From Ananas comosus (lineage: Eukaryota; Streptophyta; Magnoliopsida; Poales; Bromeliaceae), in assembly GCF_001540865.1 (NCBI RefSeq), contig NC_033638.1, forward strand, positions 3,739,029 to 3,803,028: 64,000 nucleotides of DNA, read 5' to 3'. A program made the translations under genes and the position numbers. Position 1 is the first letter of the stretch. Each line of letters starts with the position of its first letter. Below the pieces are notes generated by a model. It was given only the letters and a program-made list of their open reading frames with translations, did not search any database and was not told the DNA's origin. Shown in pieces: positions 1 through 11,205 of this stretch.

Positions 1-1760
1 CATCAACCTAGGTTCCAATACTCTAGGTTCTATGTCCACGTCACTTAACCTAGATACACTTGCTAGGTTCTTGTCATCTTTGCCTAGATGTCTACTTCTA
101 GGTTTACTAGTTCGACCTAGGTTTACTAACACTAGGATCGATGCCACACAGCTAGATTGTTCGACTCTAGGTTCACTTGTTCAACCTATGTTCTTTAATA
201 CTAGTTAGGTGCCACTCGATCTAGTTGACATCCTAGTTGTCCAATCGAGTCTCATTACCAATGAACTCTACACTTCTAGAGTTATCATCTAGTTTACATG
301 CATATATATACACTCAAACTACTTGTGCATTCATGCGCTATCTAGCATTTTCATATTGTTCATTATGCTTTCTACTTAGCATTATCATTAACATGCACAA
401 TTTAGTCTTGTCTACATACATCAACATGAGATTACATTGCTTAGACATAAAGGGCGACCTAGTAGCTTCGGTAAGCACAGCCCACCTTAGCTAGCTTTCT
501 GATTGCTTGTCGACACTTGCAATCGGCCTCCCGTGGCACTCGGCACCCGTTTGGGCCCGATCTCACAGTTGCTCTCCAAGAGCGCCGCTTCGCCGTTTCA
601 AGAGTTAAAGGTCTTCGCCTTGCTACTACGGTGCTTGGGACCCGATTTCACGATTTATGGACGTCGCCTCGGCCTTCCAGGCGAAAACGAAGCTCCAAGC
701 GTCCGTTTCTTCAATATCTTCGCAACGGCTTGTCGGATTGTCGAACCCACTTCGCCAATGTATTTCGTTACCTACCAATTAGGTTTACGATGGGTCAAAT
801 GAGATCAAACTCATCTATTTACAAAAACCCTCTTTGGATGCCCTAGAATGCCATTATTACCAAATCCACCAAATCGATCTATGAAATGGGAAAAAATCAT
901 CTTAATAGCATACTAGGGTTCCATTCTAACCATTTCTAGAGATCAAAAACCTATCTCTAAGGATCTAACATGAGGGAGCACCAAGCTTACCTCTCTAGGC
1001 TTGCTCTAATGGAGAGAAGATGAAGAGGATGATGATGATGATCCTCTTCTTCTCCTCCATCTTCTCCTTCTTTTCTTCTTCTCTTTTCTTTTCTTTTCTT
1101 TTCTTTCTTTTCCTTCCTCTCTTCTTCCCCTTTTTCCTCTTCTACGACCGGAGAGAGAGAGAGAGCAGTGAGGGAGAGTGTGAGGGAGAGTGAGAGAGAG
1201 AGAGAAAACACCTCTCTAATAACCCCTCTCATATTGTAACAAAATGCTAAGAAGCCCCTCAACTTTTCCTCTCTTACACAGCCCTCACTGGGCATTCTGT
1301 GCGCGGAGGGACCGGTCTCCCCGACCTGGGACCGGTCCCCGAGAGCTCCCCCCGATTCCACGCGTTCGGGAACCGGTCTCTCCCTGAGAGACCGGTCCCC
1401 CGGAGACCGGTCCGCCCACCAGAGACTGGTCCCCGAGAGCTCGTCTCGCGGGACTTGGCCAATTTTTGGCCATTCTCGTTGGTGTCACCTGCGGGGACCG
1501 GTTCCCCTGCTGCCAGGGACCGGTTGCCTCAGCAACCCCGCAACCTTTAGCTGATGGGACCGGTCTCTCCAGCCAAAGACCGGTCCCCGAGAGCAAATCT
1601 GCCAAAGATGCAGATTTTGCATCCTCGCTCTCGCGGACTCCATTCCAATGCACTTATTGAGTTTCGTGCATCCTTAGCTTTTCCAAAACTTACTAACTCA
1701 ACCCTCAGTCGATTCTGGACGAAGTGCAACTCTCCGATTTCGAGAATTCACATTGTTACA
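1..1760 (-). mobile_element. Ty3/gypsy LTR, B/D family, cut by window edge
   Basis: The segment aligns by eye with the right two thirds of the LTR at 29642-32730 and, inverted, with the one at 57454-60693. It has the same order of parts: CCTAGGTT-rich stretch, conserved GC-rich block near 490-700, GAGA microsatellite at about 1150-1205, ACCGGT palindromes, and a terminus reading GAATTCACATTGTTACA. The sequence after 1760 is not retroviral interior but MITE-like DNA, so this is probably a solo LTR or an outer LTR end. The left end lies outside the window, so no target duplication can be tested. Orientation (transcription toward lower coordinates) is inferred from the related element. Open reading frames inside it are repeat artefacts. 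Confidence 0.75.
1305..1590. repeat. ACCGGT palindrome array in LTR
   Basis: About nine copies of a short palindrome with core ACCGGT and flanks GGG/GAG on the left and CTC/CCC on the right, many in close pairs separated by roughly 10-15 bases. One copy is decayed to ACTGGT. It lies between the GAGA microsatellite and the LTR terminus, the same place as in the other gypsy LTRs of the window. Confidence 0.9.
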
Positions 1761-2472
1761 ATAACACCAAGTCATTGATGCTACCAAGTTTTTGGCCATT
1801 GGATTAAAAGATGTGCGGTTAGGATGATGTGGGCCCCCTAGAGTTGAGTGGGTGGTTGGTTGAATAGTATGATCTTACGCTAACGGGCTGAAATAATAAA
1901 GGTAAAACTACGGCGGAAAATTGGGCACAAGTTGCTTCGCTACATTAATAGCGCATAGTAGTCGGACTTATATATTACTATATAATAATATAAGTCGACT
2001 AGGGTATATCGATACCCCAAGATTTGTGCTATCGAATTTTTCACCGTAGTTTAAACTTTGAATTATTTGTTACCATTAGATATAATAACTATTTCAACCA
2101 ATCCATTACCTCAACCCTAGGGGGCCCAACATCCATCCTACACCCATTTCTTAATCAAAGCTAAAAATCAATTAAACATTAGCTTGGTGCTATGAGCATT
2201 CCAGCCTTAGTTCATACTAGTATATATATTATTACTTATATATAATGAGCTCCTATAGCTTTTAAAAAGTACCAAGTCATGGTGTGCTTGTAAGGTTTTT
2301 AGCCCTGATAAGGATGTTGGCCGGTTAAGATGGTGTGGACCCTAGGGTTCAGGTGGGGATTGTTGAATAAGATAATCTAACGGGTGTAAATGATTCAAAG
2401 GCGTATATTTTAACAGAGCGTAAAAAATTTACAAGTCAATACTTGGTATTTTACAAGCACCAATAGCCGACC

Positions 2473-2507
<35 letters not shown>

Positions 2508-3776
2508 TTATATATATAGATATATATATGTTATATACGTATTTAGTATAATATCAGTGTAGCGAGCTACGGTATGCCTATCGGAGGCATAAAGTTAGTT
2601 GGTGCTTCATTTTTTAGGCTCTTGGATAAAAATTCTAGTTAGGGATGTATAGTGTCCCTTTAGGGTTGAGTGCGTCCCATTGGTTTAATTATATTATCAA
2701 TGTTTAGAAATATTCAATGAGGTAGATCTACAGGCTAAAAATCAGAGCACCAAACTCTTTATGCTATAGAGTATAGTTAGAGTTTTCGCCGTTAGTTAAC
2801 ACCCTTTTGAATATTTTATCCGGTTAGGATATACTATTAACGAACCACCCACTCAACCCTGGGGCGGCCCAAATATCCTAACCGCCACATCTCTTATCAA
2901 TGGCCGCACAAATTGTGGATAGCACAATGACGTTGGTGCTATTAATAGTATATTAGCCTAGTATATATAATTATATATTATATATATATATATATAGAAT
3001 TTAGACTGCGATACTATTTAATAGTAAAATCTTCTTTTTGCTATCAAGTTTTTAACCTGATGAAATTGTAGGGTTGGGGCGCGAGATATAGTCAGTTAGA
3101 GTTGAGGTGCGTCCCCCGTAGGGTTGAGTTCCCACTGGCGCGGTATAGTATTTAATGCCAATGTTAGAATGATGAGAAAGACGTTGAATTATAAGGTTCA
3201 CTGCCCCGAGGTCCCTTTCAGTTAAAACAAAGGGAAAAGCGTCTGAATTTTTTTTTTGTTGCAAAACCTGACCACAGGTATGCCGATCGCCACAAATAAC
3301 AGGGAATCTACTTTCCACGGCCAGGAGTCTCCCCTAGTATTTGCACAGGCGTCGATCAAATACACCAGCTAAACCAGGGATACAACCGACAACAGATGGA
3401 ATTATAAGGATACTATAAATTCCTACATTCACGCATTCACATCAAAAGTTTTAATTGCAATTTTAGATAGTAATCACAAAAATTTTTGAAAGCTGTTGTC
3501 CTAACAGAAACCTTTATTCTTTTAAAACGTACACGAAGGGGTTAGAAAAACCTTTTTTTTACAAAGAGGGTGGAGGCAGAAATCCACACTTCGAATGAAA
3601 ATTTACTATGAACTAATGAAAACCAACTAAACTATATTTCAAGCAGAATACAAGGTAACAACGAAATCGAAACAAACCTGGGTCGGAAAGACTCTAATCG
3701 ACCGCTACACGTACCTCACGTCTCGTCAGCTACTTCATCGCCGCGATACTGAAAATGGGGGGGGAGGTGAGAACAT
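1761..3776. repeat. Mosaic of degenerate MITE fragments
   Basis: No gene is visible. The stretch repeats variants of one short element: a left part with GGTGCTATTAATAGTAT-like ends, a middle reading like 'ggttgaatagtatgatct' and 'ggatgatgtgggcccc', and a right part with 'aaaacttaatagcaccaag'. Copies are visible near 1770-1870, 2030-2220, 2270-2400, 2600-2720 and 2820-2960. A TA microsatellite occupies about 2476-2530. From about 3130 to the gap the text is hard to relate to anything and contains odd homopolymers, so consensus quality may be poor there. Confidence 0.6.
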
Positions 3777-3876
3777 NNNNNNNNNNNNNNNNNNNNNNNN
3801 NNNNNNNNNNNNNNNNNNNNNNNNNNNNNNNNNNNNNNNNNNNNNNNNNNNNNNNNNNNNNNNNNNNNNNNNNNNN
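3777..3876. other. Assembly gap (100 N)
   Basis: Exactly 100 N bases, the conventional size for a gap of unknown length. Distances across this point are not real. Confidence 0.99.
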
Positions 3877-3929
3877 CGAAGGTGATCGTATTCATAATAA
3901 TATAGTAGCGGGACTACATATATGTAGAG

Positions 3930-4153
3930 TCCGGCTACTATACTCTTACGAGTATAGATCTTTTTGCATTCATAAGTTTTTGGCCGTTAGATCCACCCTT
4001 TTGACCATTTCTACTCGTTAGATCATAATATTCAACCAACCACCAACTCAACCCTAACCGTGGACTACTATCATCCTTACCGCACATCTCTTCATCCAAC
4101 GGCCAAAAACTTATGAGTACAAAGGGACCTATACTCACAAAAGTATAGTAGCC
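3930..4153. mobile_element. MITE with about 60-bp terminal inverted repeats
   Basis: The left end (CCGGCTACTATACTCTTACG) and right end (TATAGTAGCCC) are inverted copies. The match continues inward to 'cataagtttttggccgtt' on both sides. The interior has no coding capacity. It belongs to the same broad family as the debris at 1761-3130. A decayed right end of a similar copy is seen at about 7765-7822. Confidence 0.75.
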
Positions 4154-4174
4154 CTAACATGTATGTATATAAAG

Positions 4175-4357
4175 TCCGACTCTATACTATTAATAGCACC
4201 CAAGCACTTGGTGCTACCCCTTTGACCATTTTCACCCATTAGATCATACTATTCAACCAACCACCCAACCACTATCATCCTAACAGCACATTTAATAATC
4301 CAAGGACCGAAAACCTAATATCACCAATGAATTAGTGCTATTAATAGTATAGTAGCC
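4175..4357. mobile_element. MITE, related subfamily
   Basis: The ends are inverted copies: CTATACTATTAATAGCAC at the left and GTGCTATTAATAGTATAG at the right. The interior 'ccatttt caccc attagatcatactattcaacc' matches the neighbouring MITEs. It is non-coding. Confidence 0.75.
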
Positions 4358-4390
4358 TAGTGCTATATATATAGGGATATTAGGGCTGGA

Positions 4391-4531
4391 TACTCTCAAA
4401 AGCACATGAATAGTACATGCTCTCGACTTTCTAACCCTTGGATTTGTAGGATTTATTATTTGGTGGTTGAACTAGCATGAAGCCAAGAGCCTGATAGTCT
4501 ATAGCATGCACTATTCATGTGCTATTAGAAG
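4391..4531. mobile_element. Small inverted-repeat element
   Basis: AGCACATGAATAGTACATGC at 4401-4420 is repeated inverted at 4504-4523 with two mismatches. The loop is about 80 bases. The size and fold-back structure suggest a MITE of a different family. Confidence 0.6.
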
Positions 4532-4542
4532 CACCCAAGATG

Positions 4543-4544
<2 letters not shown>

Positions 4545-4593
<49 letters not shown>
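4545..4593. repeat. CT then TA microsatellite
   Basis: An uninterrupted CT run of about 34 bases is followed by about 15 bases of TA. Confidence 0.95.
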
Positions 4594-5270
4594 GCAAATG
4601 CATATGCAAGTCAGATTCATAATTCATGGTGATATCTATAAGATCGGTGCTCTCCAATTAAGTTTGGCAACGATAAGTAATTTGATAAATCAAAGATGTA
4701 ATCAAAAGAGGAAATTTCTTGAAAAATTGAAATCTCCAAAAATAACAGCAATCACCTTAAAACAAATGAGATGTATAACAATAATTAACTAGTGCATTAT
4801 GCATCCACTAGTCTTATAGGAATGAAGAGCAACGTTTTTTCTTAAAAGAACATAATTGCACTATTTGCACATCTTGTAGCGTCAAAAGATTACACAATAT
4901 ACAACTCTTGAAGAAGTTTGAATACTATGAGAGAATAACAGGCCATGATGCTTAGTACACAAATCAACACAACATTTCCAAGTAATTATAAACCCCATGA
5001 CAGCAAGAATACCTCCATATTCATAAAGCTTCTATTTAACTTCTGACTCCCACAATGCCAGCTCAAAGTCATAAATCAGCTAGCTTAACAATGACAAATA
5101 CCTGACAACAAAAGATAATTTAACCATTCTCATCATGGGATAGTTTGTAGAATAAGAGATATGTCGAGTTATTTCACCAACACATCTGAAAGTTCATTGA
5201 ATGAACATGTAATCCACTCAGAAACTAGCAACGACATCAAGTGCTATAATGATGGATCAATAGATGCTTT
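4594..5270. other. AT-rich flank, no gene seen
   Basis: No coding pattern was recognised on either strand. It lies immediately 3' of the CRTISO-like relic on the - strand, so part of it may be that gene's former 3'UTR. Confidence 0.4.
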
Positions 5271-5829
5271 TTATGCCATTGTTCTCAGCCACCCAAGCAG
5301 CCAAAGAAGACCAGCATCTAAAATAGGAGATCTTTTTTCAAACCCTAGAATGACAGGAAAGAACACAAATAAAGCTACATAGTACCATAAATCACCTAAT
5401 AGGTCATCACCTTTCCAGTTTCCATCAGTGATGGATGGAAAAGATGATCGTAAAACAAGTAAATAACAAAGAGCATTTCACAAGCTTAAAAATGGCTATT
5501 TAGTTCCATTCTGAATGATTTAATATGTTCCGAGAATACAATACCTATATCACAGAAACTCTGTGAGCACATATGATTCCTGAGAAAGATACAACTATGA
5601 CACCCTGTCCTGGAAAACAACTATCACCAACACAGTAGAGACTATCTATAGCCTGCAAGGCCCAAAAAGTCAGTCGAAAGTTTACTGGTATTATCTCGAG
5701 CTTAAAAAAAAGAAAATCTCACCGTTGTATTGGAAGGCATCCCTAATAAAACTTTTGGTGTTGTTCGTGGCAAAGGCCCCTAGGTCCCACTATCTCGAGC
5801 GAGGAATCTCCTGTGAGTTCTAGGAGTGC
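5271..5829 (-). pseudogene. Carotenoid isomerase (CRTISO-like), last three exons, broken
   Basis: CRTISO is a plastid FAD-dependent isomerase that turns tetra-cis-lycopene into all-trans-lycopene. Three - strand exons encode the C-terminal end of this family: 5829-5723 (reads RTHRRFLARD and later LLGMPSNTT), 5652-5545 ([16 protein letters not shown], then SGIICAHRV) and 5344-5271 (KRSPILDAGLLWLLGWLRTM, then A and stop TAA). Splice sites are conventional (acceptors ...TAG, ...GCAG, ...CTAG; donors GTGAG, GTATTG) and phases agree, except that the middle exon is one base short near HRV, which shifts the frame. The first of these exons also has an in-frame TAG where a tyrosine is expected after the SGT motif. 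Upstream exons were not found; a transposon starts at about 6028. The family call rests on recognition of the motifs and the characteristic WLLGWLRT end. Sequencing error could explain one lesion, hardly both plus the missing 5' part. Confidence 0.85.
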
Positions 5830-6027
5830 CTACCTATTATAAACAGATATATGACTGGGACAAATAGAGGCAGCACTCTAACAATATAAGTTATGACTAG
5901 ATATAGCATGCACAGAGAAATAATCAGTAGCATCTATTGAAAAATCGGTATAAAATGGACACGTTTGCTGACAACACCACTTTGTTTACAAGCAAATGCT
6001 ACCTCTTTATTAAGCACTATAATAAGG

Positions 6028-7375
6028 TTTAAAGTGCCGTGGCACCGGGGCGTGCCGCTGTCTGCCTGCCACAGTACGGCACCGACACGCTTCCGTGCCG
6101 ACACATGGTACGCTTGAGTGCCGATAAATACGCACGACCTCTTACTGGCACGCTTTGACACGGACTTATTTTAATTTTTTTTGTTCCAATAAACTCTTAT
6201 AATGTTATTTTGAAAGATTTAATCAAATAATTAAAAATATTTGTTATGTATAGCTTACTATACTCATCAATTAATATATTTGTAAGCTTTTTTGTATGTA
6301 AAGTGCAGTTATACCTGAAGTCCAGCTAGGATACTATCGATAGTACGAAGCATTTTGTGCTATCAAGTTTTCTGCCATTAGATTTACCTTTTTATCATTT
6401 TCATCCGTTTGATTATACTATTCAACTAACCACCTACTCAACCCTAGGAGGGCCACATCATCCTCACCTCACATCTTTTAATCCAAGGATAGAAAACTTA
6501 ATAGCACCAAGTCATTGGTGCTATTAATAGTATTCCAGCCTTGTTCGTTATACCTGATGCAGAATAGAAATTTTTACAGGTTAAAATTTTTAAAATGCAA
6601 AGGCATCTTTTTTTTCTTTTTTTTGACAATATTACAGTATTTCTTTTATAAAATACAAAAAAATAATTTTTAAAATAATTTTTAAAAATTATTTTTTAAT
6701 TAATTTTTTTAAAAAATTAGTAGATCTATCAAAAAAAATTAAGCGATAAATTATATGGCGAATAAATTAAATAAATTTAAGTATCAATTAATTTAATTTA
6801 ACTTTTAATTTTATCAGTATTTTCAATTTTCTAACGCAAAAAAAAATTTTACATTTGATGTGCCTTAAAATTTATTTATTGAGTCCGATTTTGTTTCCCT
6901 AATTTGGCAAAAGTTTCGCGGTGTGACAAATTTTGATAAAATAATTTGTGAAGAAAAAATGGATGTCGGTGGTGGAAGTGGAGAGATTGGATATGTAAAT
7001 TAAAAATTTGCCCTATATTGATAAACAAAAAAAATTAAATTATAATTTTTTTGACTTGCCTAACAAATAGATTTTCGATTTGCAATATTTTTTGGGGTTT
7101 GTAGGGTACCCAGAATGCTTCGGGTACCCCAAAAAATAAAACAAAAAGAAAAAAACAAAAAGCAAAAAAAAAAGCAAATTTTTATTTTTTTGCATATTGT
7201 CGGCACGGCATTGTGCCGTGGCATGCATCGCCGTGCCGCTCTGTCTCGTGCGGCACGGCCCTGCGTGCTTGGGCATAGAGGGGGGTCTGAGACCCTCCCT
7301 GTACCGTGCCCCTTTCTTGGTGGCACGGTACGTGCCGCACCGGCACGGTGCGGCACAGCCGGCACTTGAATCCTT
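6028..7375. mobile_element. Non-autonomous DNA transposon with GTGCCG-rich inverted ends
   Basis: The left end 'aaggtttaaagtgccgtgg' and the right end 'cggcacttgaatcctt' are inverted copies. Both are followed inward by about 150 bases rich in CGGCAC/GTGCCG. The interior is AT-rich and non-coding and contains a younger MITE (6319-6546). The end structure resembles non-autonomous Mutator-like elements. No clean target duplication was found. It lies in what would have been an upstream intron of the CRTISO-like gene. Confidence 0.6.
6319..6546. mobile_element. MITE with 11-bp direct-repeat flanks
   Basis: GTTATACCTGA at 6308-6318 is repeated at 6547-6557, directly bounding an element whose ends (CCAGCTAGGATAC and GTATTCCAGCC) are inverted copies. 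The interior matches the MITE debris at 1761-3130 and the copy at 4175-4357. The long duplication suggests mobilisation by a Mutator-type transposase. Confidence 0.8.
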
Positions 7376-7720
7376 GATCTAGAGCATTTAAAACGTCTAG
7401 AAATCAAATTTTATAATTTTTCGACATCATTTACCTTACGATCAAAAGGTCACAAAATTGACAATTTTTAACAGCCGGTATGGGATATTTGCTAGTTTAA
7501 CGGTGTAAAATAATCAAAATCGGTTGAATTTTTGGTAGAAAATTCTATTCACTACATGGATAAAGATCAATAACTCCGATCTTAAATTGAAGGATCCGAT
7601 CATCCATTTTTAAGACGTCGTTCGATTTTGACCGTTCATTTTATACCCACTTGATGACCTTTATTATGATTTTGAAAAATTACGAAATTTATTTTCTAGA
7701 AGCTTCAAATACTCTAGATC
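7376..7720. mobile_element. Inverted-repeat element, about 60-bp arms
   Basis: GATCTAGAGCATTTAAAACG at the left end is mirrored by 'cttcaaatactctagatc' at the right, and similarity continues for about 60 bases per arm ('caaattttataatttttcga' against its inverse). It is non-coding and abuts the right end of the preceding transposon. Confidence 0.65.
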
Positions 7721-7820
7721 ATATTTAACGGAGTGGATCGTCGATTCGGAAACTCCATCATTGAAAACAACTTATTAGTATGAAGGGCTCTATACTTATA
7801 AGAGTATAGTAGTCCTAGCC

Positions 7821-7825
<5 letters not shown>

Positions 7826-7877
<52 letters not shown>

Positions 7878-7888
7878 ATATATATGTA

Positions 7889-7922
<34 letters not shown>
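7826..7922. repeat. TG microsatellite, two blocks
   Basis: TG runs of about 50 and 30 bases are separated by a TA/TATG stretch. The apparent His-Thr reading frame on the - strand is an artefact of this repeat. Confidence 0.95.
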
Positions 7923-7925
<3 letters not shown>

Positions 7926-8435
7926 GCCTACTAAGTAGGGTGATTGACAAAGAGAACATATAAGAAGCAACGTGAGCAACTTTTTCTTATATTTTCTCTC
8001 TAAGAAAGATAGTTAATTATGACTCAATCTGAGAAACCAAAATCTTAAATTTTGAAAATCGAATTCATACGTTAGAAATTTTTCCTCTTATATAGCTTTG
8101 CAAGTTGTAAGATTGTCTCAGTTCTCAAGTTGGGAAAATATCAAGAGTTTATTTATAGCTTTTTTAACTTTGGCTTTTCACCAATTTTGTTTTAATCCAA
8201 TGTGCTGATTGGTTGTGTGAAGAGCCTTTTTTTTTTCCATATCCATGACCTCAGCTTAAATTTATTTCCAATATTTTTGGGTCCCGTTTTCTATTTCCTT
8301 TTTCATTGTTGCTTAGCTCACAGATTCTTTTGTGATACAAATTAGAAATTAAATGTCACTAAAAGCACAACATTATTTAGCACACGGCTAGAAGTGAGCT
8401 AGCTTTATGTATGTGATGCCTACCATGCCTATAAT
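7923..8435. other. Unassigned intergenic stretch
   Basis: AT-rich, no repeat partner noticed in the window, no coding pattern recognised. Confidence 0.4.
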
Positions 8436-9850
8436 TAGGGGTGTGAACGAGCCGAACACTAGTAAGGTGGGGTTGGCTTGTGTTCGGCTCGTTTATTAAA
8501 TAAGCAGAACACGAGCTGGCTTGTTAAAGTATCGAGCCGAAAAATTCAGCTCATGTTCGGCTCATTTATTAACGAGCCGAACAAGAGCTGGCTCATGAAC
8601 AACAAGTTAAAAGAATTAGAAAGGATACATATAGGAAATAAATTTATAAGATCTTATACATTAAACTTTGATTTAATAGTTGAAACTTTACATATAAATG
8701 AGCCTTTTTATAATTGAGTTGGGCTTTATATTTAGGTTGGCCTAAAATTCAAATAATAAAAATCTATATTATATTATATATAATTATTTATTTATATATA
8801 AATATAAAATATATAAATTATGTAAATATAAAATATATGTATTTGAGCTTTAAGCTGTCCAAAATATCCAATATCCCATACCCGACCCGGACCCTACCTG
8901 GATCCTACCCGGATTCGAACCGGATCTGATAAAAAATGGATAGTATATGGGTAAAAAAAATTACCCATTAAAGTTTCGTATGGGTCTGGATATTTTATAC
9001 CCATACCCTACTTGGACCCGACCAGGACCAGACCCGGACCCGGACCCGACCTTTTAATGGGTAGGCCGAAAGAGTTTTTTAAATCTGGATCCGGATCTAG
9101 ACCCTAACCTAGACCTGGTGAAATACCTGATAGTAAATAAAAAAATTTAAAGTTGAGGGATCAATTTCAATACGACTTATAGATGAAGGGTCTCTGTGTA
9201 TTTACATTCTAGTGAAAACCCTAGTCGTTTTGTTTACTCTTTTTTTTAAAATTTTTTTATTTACTCATTATTTTTTTAATCCTAGTTGTTTACTGCTTGA
9301 ATCCTTTTTTTGAATGACTTTTATTGGACGATGCAACTAATGAGGCCGCGAGTTTTCTATTGTGAGAGGTTTATGATTTCTCCATAAACTGTTTAATAAA
9401 GTCTATAAAAAATATATGCATTTGGGTATCCATACCCGATCTAAACCCGACCTGTTTTCGATCCATATCCGATCTTAAGCGGGTGGTATACGGGTAGTCA
9501 CTATCCAAACCCGCTCACATAAATCCGATGAGTATATTATTATCTTAAGTACCCAAAGCCAGACCCGATCCGAAGTTAAATGGTTAGGGTATATATTTTT
9601 TTCTACCAATTTCTTTTTAGGGTGCGGGTACAGTATATCAACTATCCAGACCCGGCCCGGTCCACGGTCAAGCTGTTATCGAGGCAAACACGAGCAGGCT
9701 GACTCCAACTCGTGTTCGGATTGTTTATTAAACGAGCTGAAAAATTCAGCTCGTGTTCGGCTTGTTTACTAAACGATCGATTCGATCTCGAGCTCATTTC
9801 GAGCCGAACACGAGGTGACTCGCGAATAGCGAGCTGAATTGCCACCCCTA
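8436..9850. mobile_element. Non-autonomous transposon with TAGGGGTG ends
   Basis: The left end TAGGGGTG and right end CACCCCTA are inverted. The next 100 or so bases on both sides carry inverted 'cgagccgaacac / gtgttcggctcg' blocks. Flanking 8-mers CCTATAAT (8428-8435) and CCTACAAT (9851-9858) differ by one base and look like a target duplication. This fits a Mutator-like non-autonomous element. Inside are many 'gacccggaccc / gggtatgggt' stretches that resemble a second, nested element of similar kind. No protein domain was recognised. Confidence 0.7.
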
Positions 9851-9980
9851 CCTACAATGCTATTGCAATGATTTGGGTTGTCTATGTTGTTTGTTTTTTT
9901 ATTTCTTAGCTGCTAATAGCATAATTTGTTAACCTGGTATTTGTTCTAATTTATTTGTCTGCACGATACGCATTGTTGAT

Positions 9981-10142
9981 ATGGACAATATTGAAAGAAA
10001 AAGTTTGATCGCGTACCTTCTGTTGCAACAACTTCATCTTGAAGTATTGTATTTAACTTTTATGTATATTCTACTTGCATACATCATGCTAAGAAGGCAT
10101 TATAAGAGACATGTCTTGATGAATAGGACATGTAAGACGTGA
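9981..10142 (+). CDS. Short ORF, possible transposase N-terminal relic
   Basis: The 53-codon frame runs from ATG at 9981 to TGA at 10140. It contains a leucine-rich helix (AYLLLQQLHLEVLYLTFMYI) followed by a basic stretch (MLRRHYKRH). This vaguely resembles the start of PIF/Harbinger nuclease-type transposases, but no catalytic motif follows and nothing downstream continues it. It lies between two non-autonomous transposons. It could equally be chance. Confidence 0.2.
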   Translation: MDNIERKSLIAYLLLQQLHLEVLYLTFMYILLAYIMLRRHYKRHVLMNRTCKT

Positions 10143-10570
10143 ATCACAGTTAGATTATTTACATAGCATAATGGTGGTGGCGATCAAACTTGTATTGATC
10201 AAATAAGAATGAATATAACATTAAAACTTAAAAAATTATTGAAACTTGAGGGCTTGAAATGTAACATTCTTAAAACACCATGGCATGTGCTGATTTAAAA
10301 TTTTGAGGATCAATATAAAGTTTAATCTAACGATTAGGGGACTAGTAATGCAATTTACCTAGATTTTAATTTAACGAACTATAATAATTCAAAGAGGTTG
10401 CTATCAAATTAAAAGGGTGTAAAAAAAGAAAAAAAGAAGAGTAGGTGTAGCGATGCAAATGAATCTAGAGCAGAAACTACGATGTTTTCATGATTCGCGA
10501 CGAATTTGGAGTAGGAGGTAGAGCAAAAAGTGTTCCACCCCGAATTCGCTCCGTTAAGATATGCCATGAA

Positions 10571-11205
10571 TAGGGATGTTAACTGGTTCGACTTGTGGTG
10601 GGTTTTCAAAAACCCGTACTGTAACCTGAACTCGACTCAACTATCAAACTCGAAACCTGAACCCAATTCTAAGACCGCTAGGTTATGAAAATCCATATCC
10701 AAATCTAAATCCGGCAAAAAGACTGAAACCCATAACAGAACTCGAAAACCTACCGACCTTTCCTAGTACAAGTGGCAAAGGGCTTGGTGGTTGGTACATG
10801 AGGTCCTAAGTTCGAATCCTAGTTGATTCACATTTCCAGCTAAGTTTATTTCTAAATGAAATAAACAAAGCGGGTAGCATGCTACCTCTCTCTCTCTCTC
10901 TCAAAAAAAAAAAAAAAAAAAAAGGAACTCGAAAACCTGGACCCGAAAATCCAAACTCGAATGAAATCATTTTTCTTTACCAAATTTCGAAATATATCAT
11001 ACTCAAATCTAAATTTTCAAAGGTTCAGGATCGGTATGGTTTCGGGATCGGTTAGGATTTTGGTTCGGGTTCATATACTATTTGAGCTCGGGTTGGATAC
11101 ATATAAAAATTATACCCGAATCTGAATCCATCGAGTTTTTATTTTTTGTACTCGAAAACCATATCTATTTAGCATTGGTTAAGTCCGTGCCTGTCAACAT
11201 TCCTA
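10571..11205. mobile_element. Non-autonomous transposon with AGGGATGTTAAC-like ends
   Basis: The left end 'tagggatgttaac' and the right end 'gtcaacattccta' are inverted. Flanking sequences GCCATGAAT (10563-10571) and GCCCTGTAT (11206-11214) match at seven of nine positions, a possible decayed target duplication. The interior is full of 'aacccgaactcg / cgggttcgggt' variants and is interrupted by the SINE at 10752-10924. Confidence 0.55.
10752..10924 (+). mobile_element. tRNA-derived SINE
   Basis: The element is 173 bp long. Its head resembles a tRNA gene: an A-box-like TGGCAAAGGGC at about 10773 and a canonical B box GTTCGAATCC at 10810-10819. A CT run and a long poly-A tail (about 10903-10923) follow. 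It is bounded by a perfect 14-bp target duplication, GAACTCGAAAACCT, at 10738-10751 and 10925-10938. That duplication plus the poly-A tail shows LINE-assisted retroposition. The promoter boxes imply RNA polymerase III transcription. The perfect duplication suggests it is younger than its host transposon. Confidence 0.9.

Noticed and set aside
987..1361. 124-codon frame rich in Lys/Glu/Ser-Leu
   Set aside because: Low-complexity product of CT/GA runs inside an LTR; the same happens at 24071-24481, 32112-32516 and 54421-55251.
1305..1590. CRISPR-like spaced repeats
   Set aside because: Repeats are short palindromes with irregular spacing inside plant LTRs; no repeat-spacer regularity, no cas genes, eukaryotic DNA.
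7714..7959. 81-codon frame with His-Thr repeats
   Set aside because: Translation of the TG microsatellite.
10770..10830. A tRNA gene
   Set aside because: Has A- and B-box-like sequences but does not fold as a full cloverleaf by eye, and is followed by a poly-A tail within a 14-bp duplication: a SINE head.
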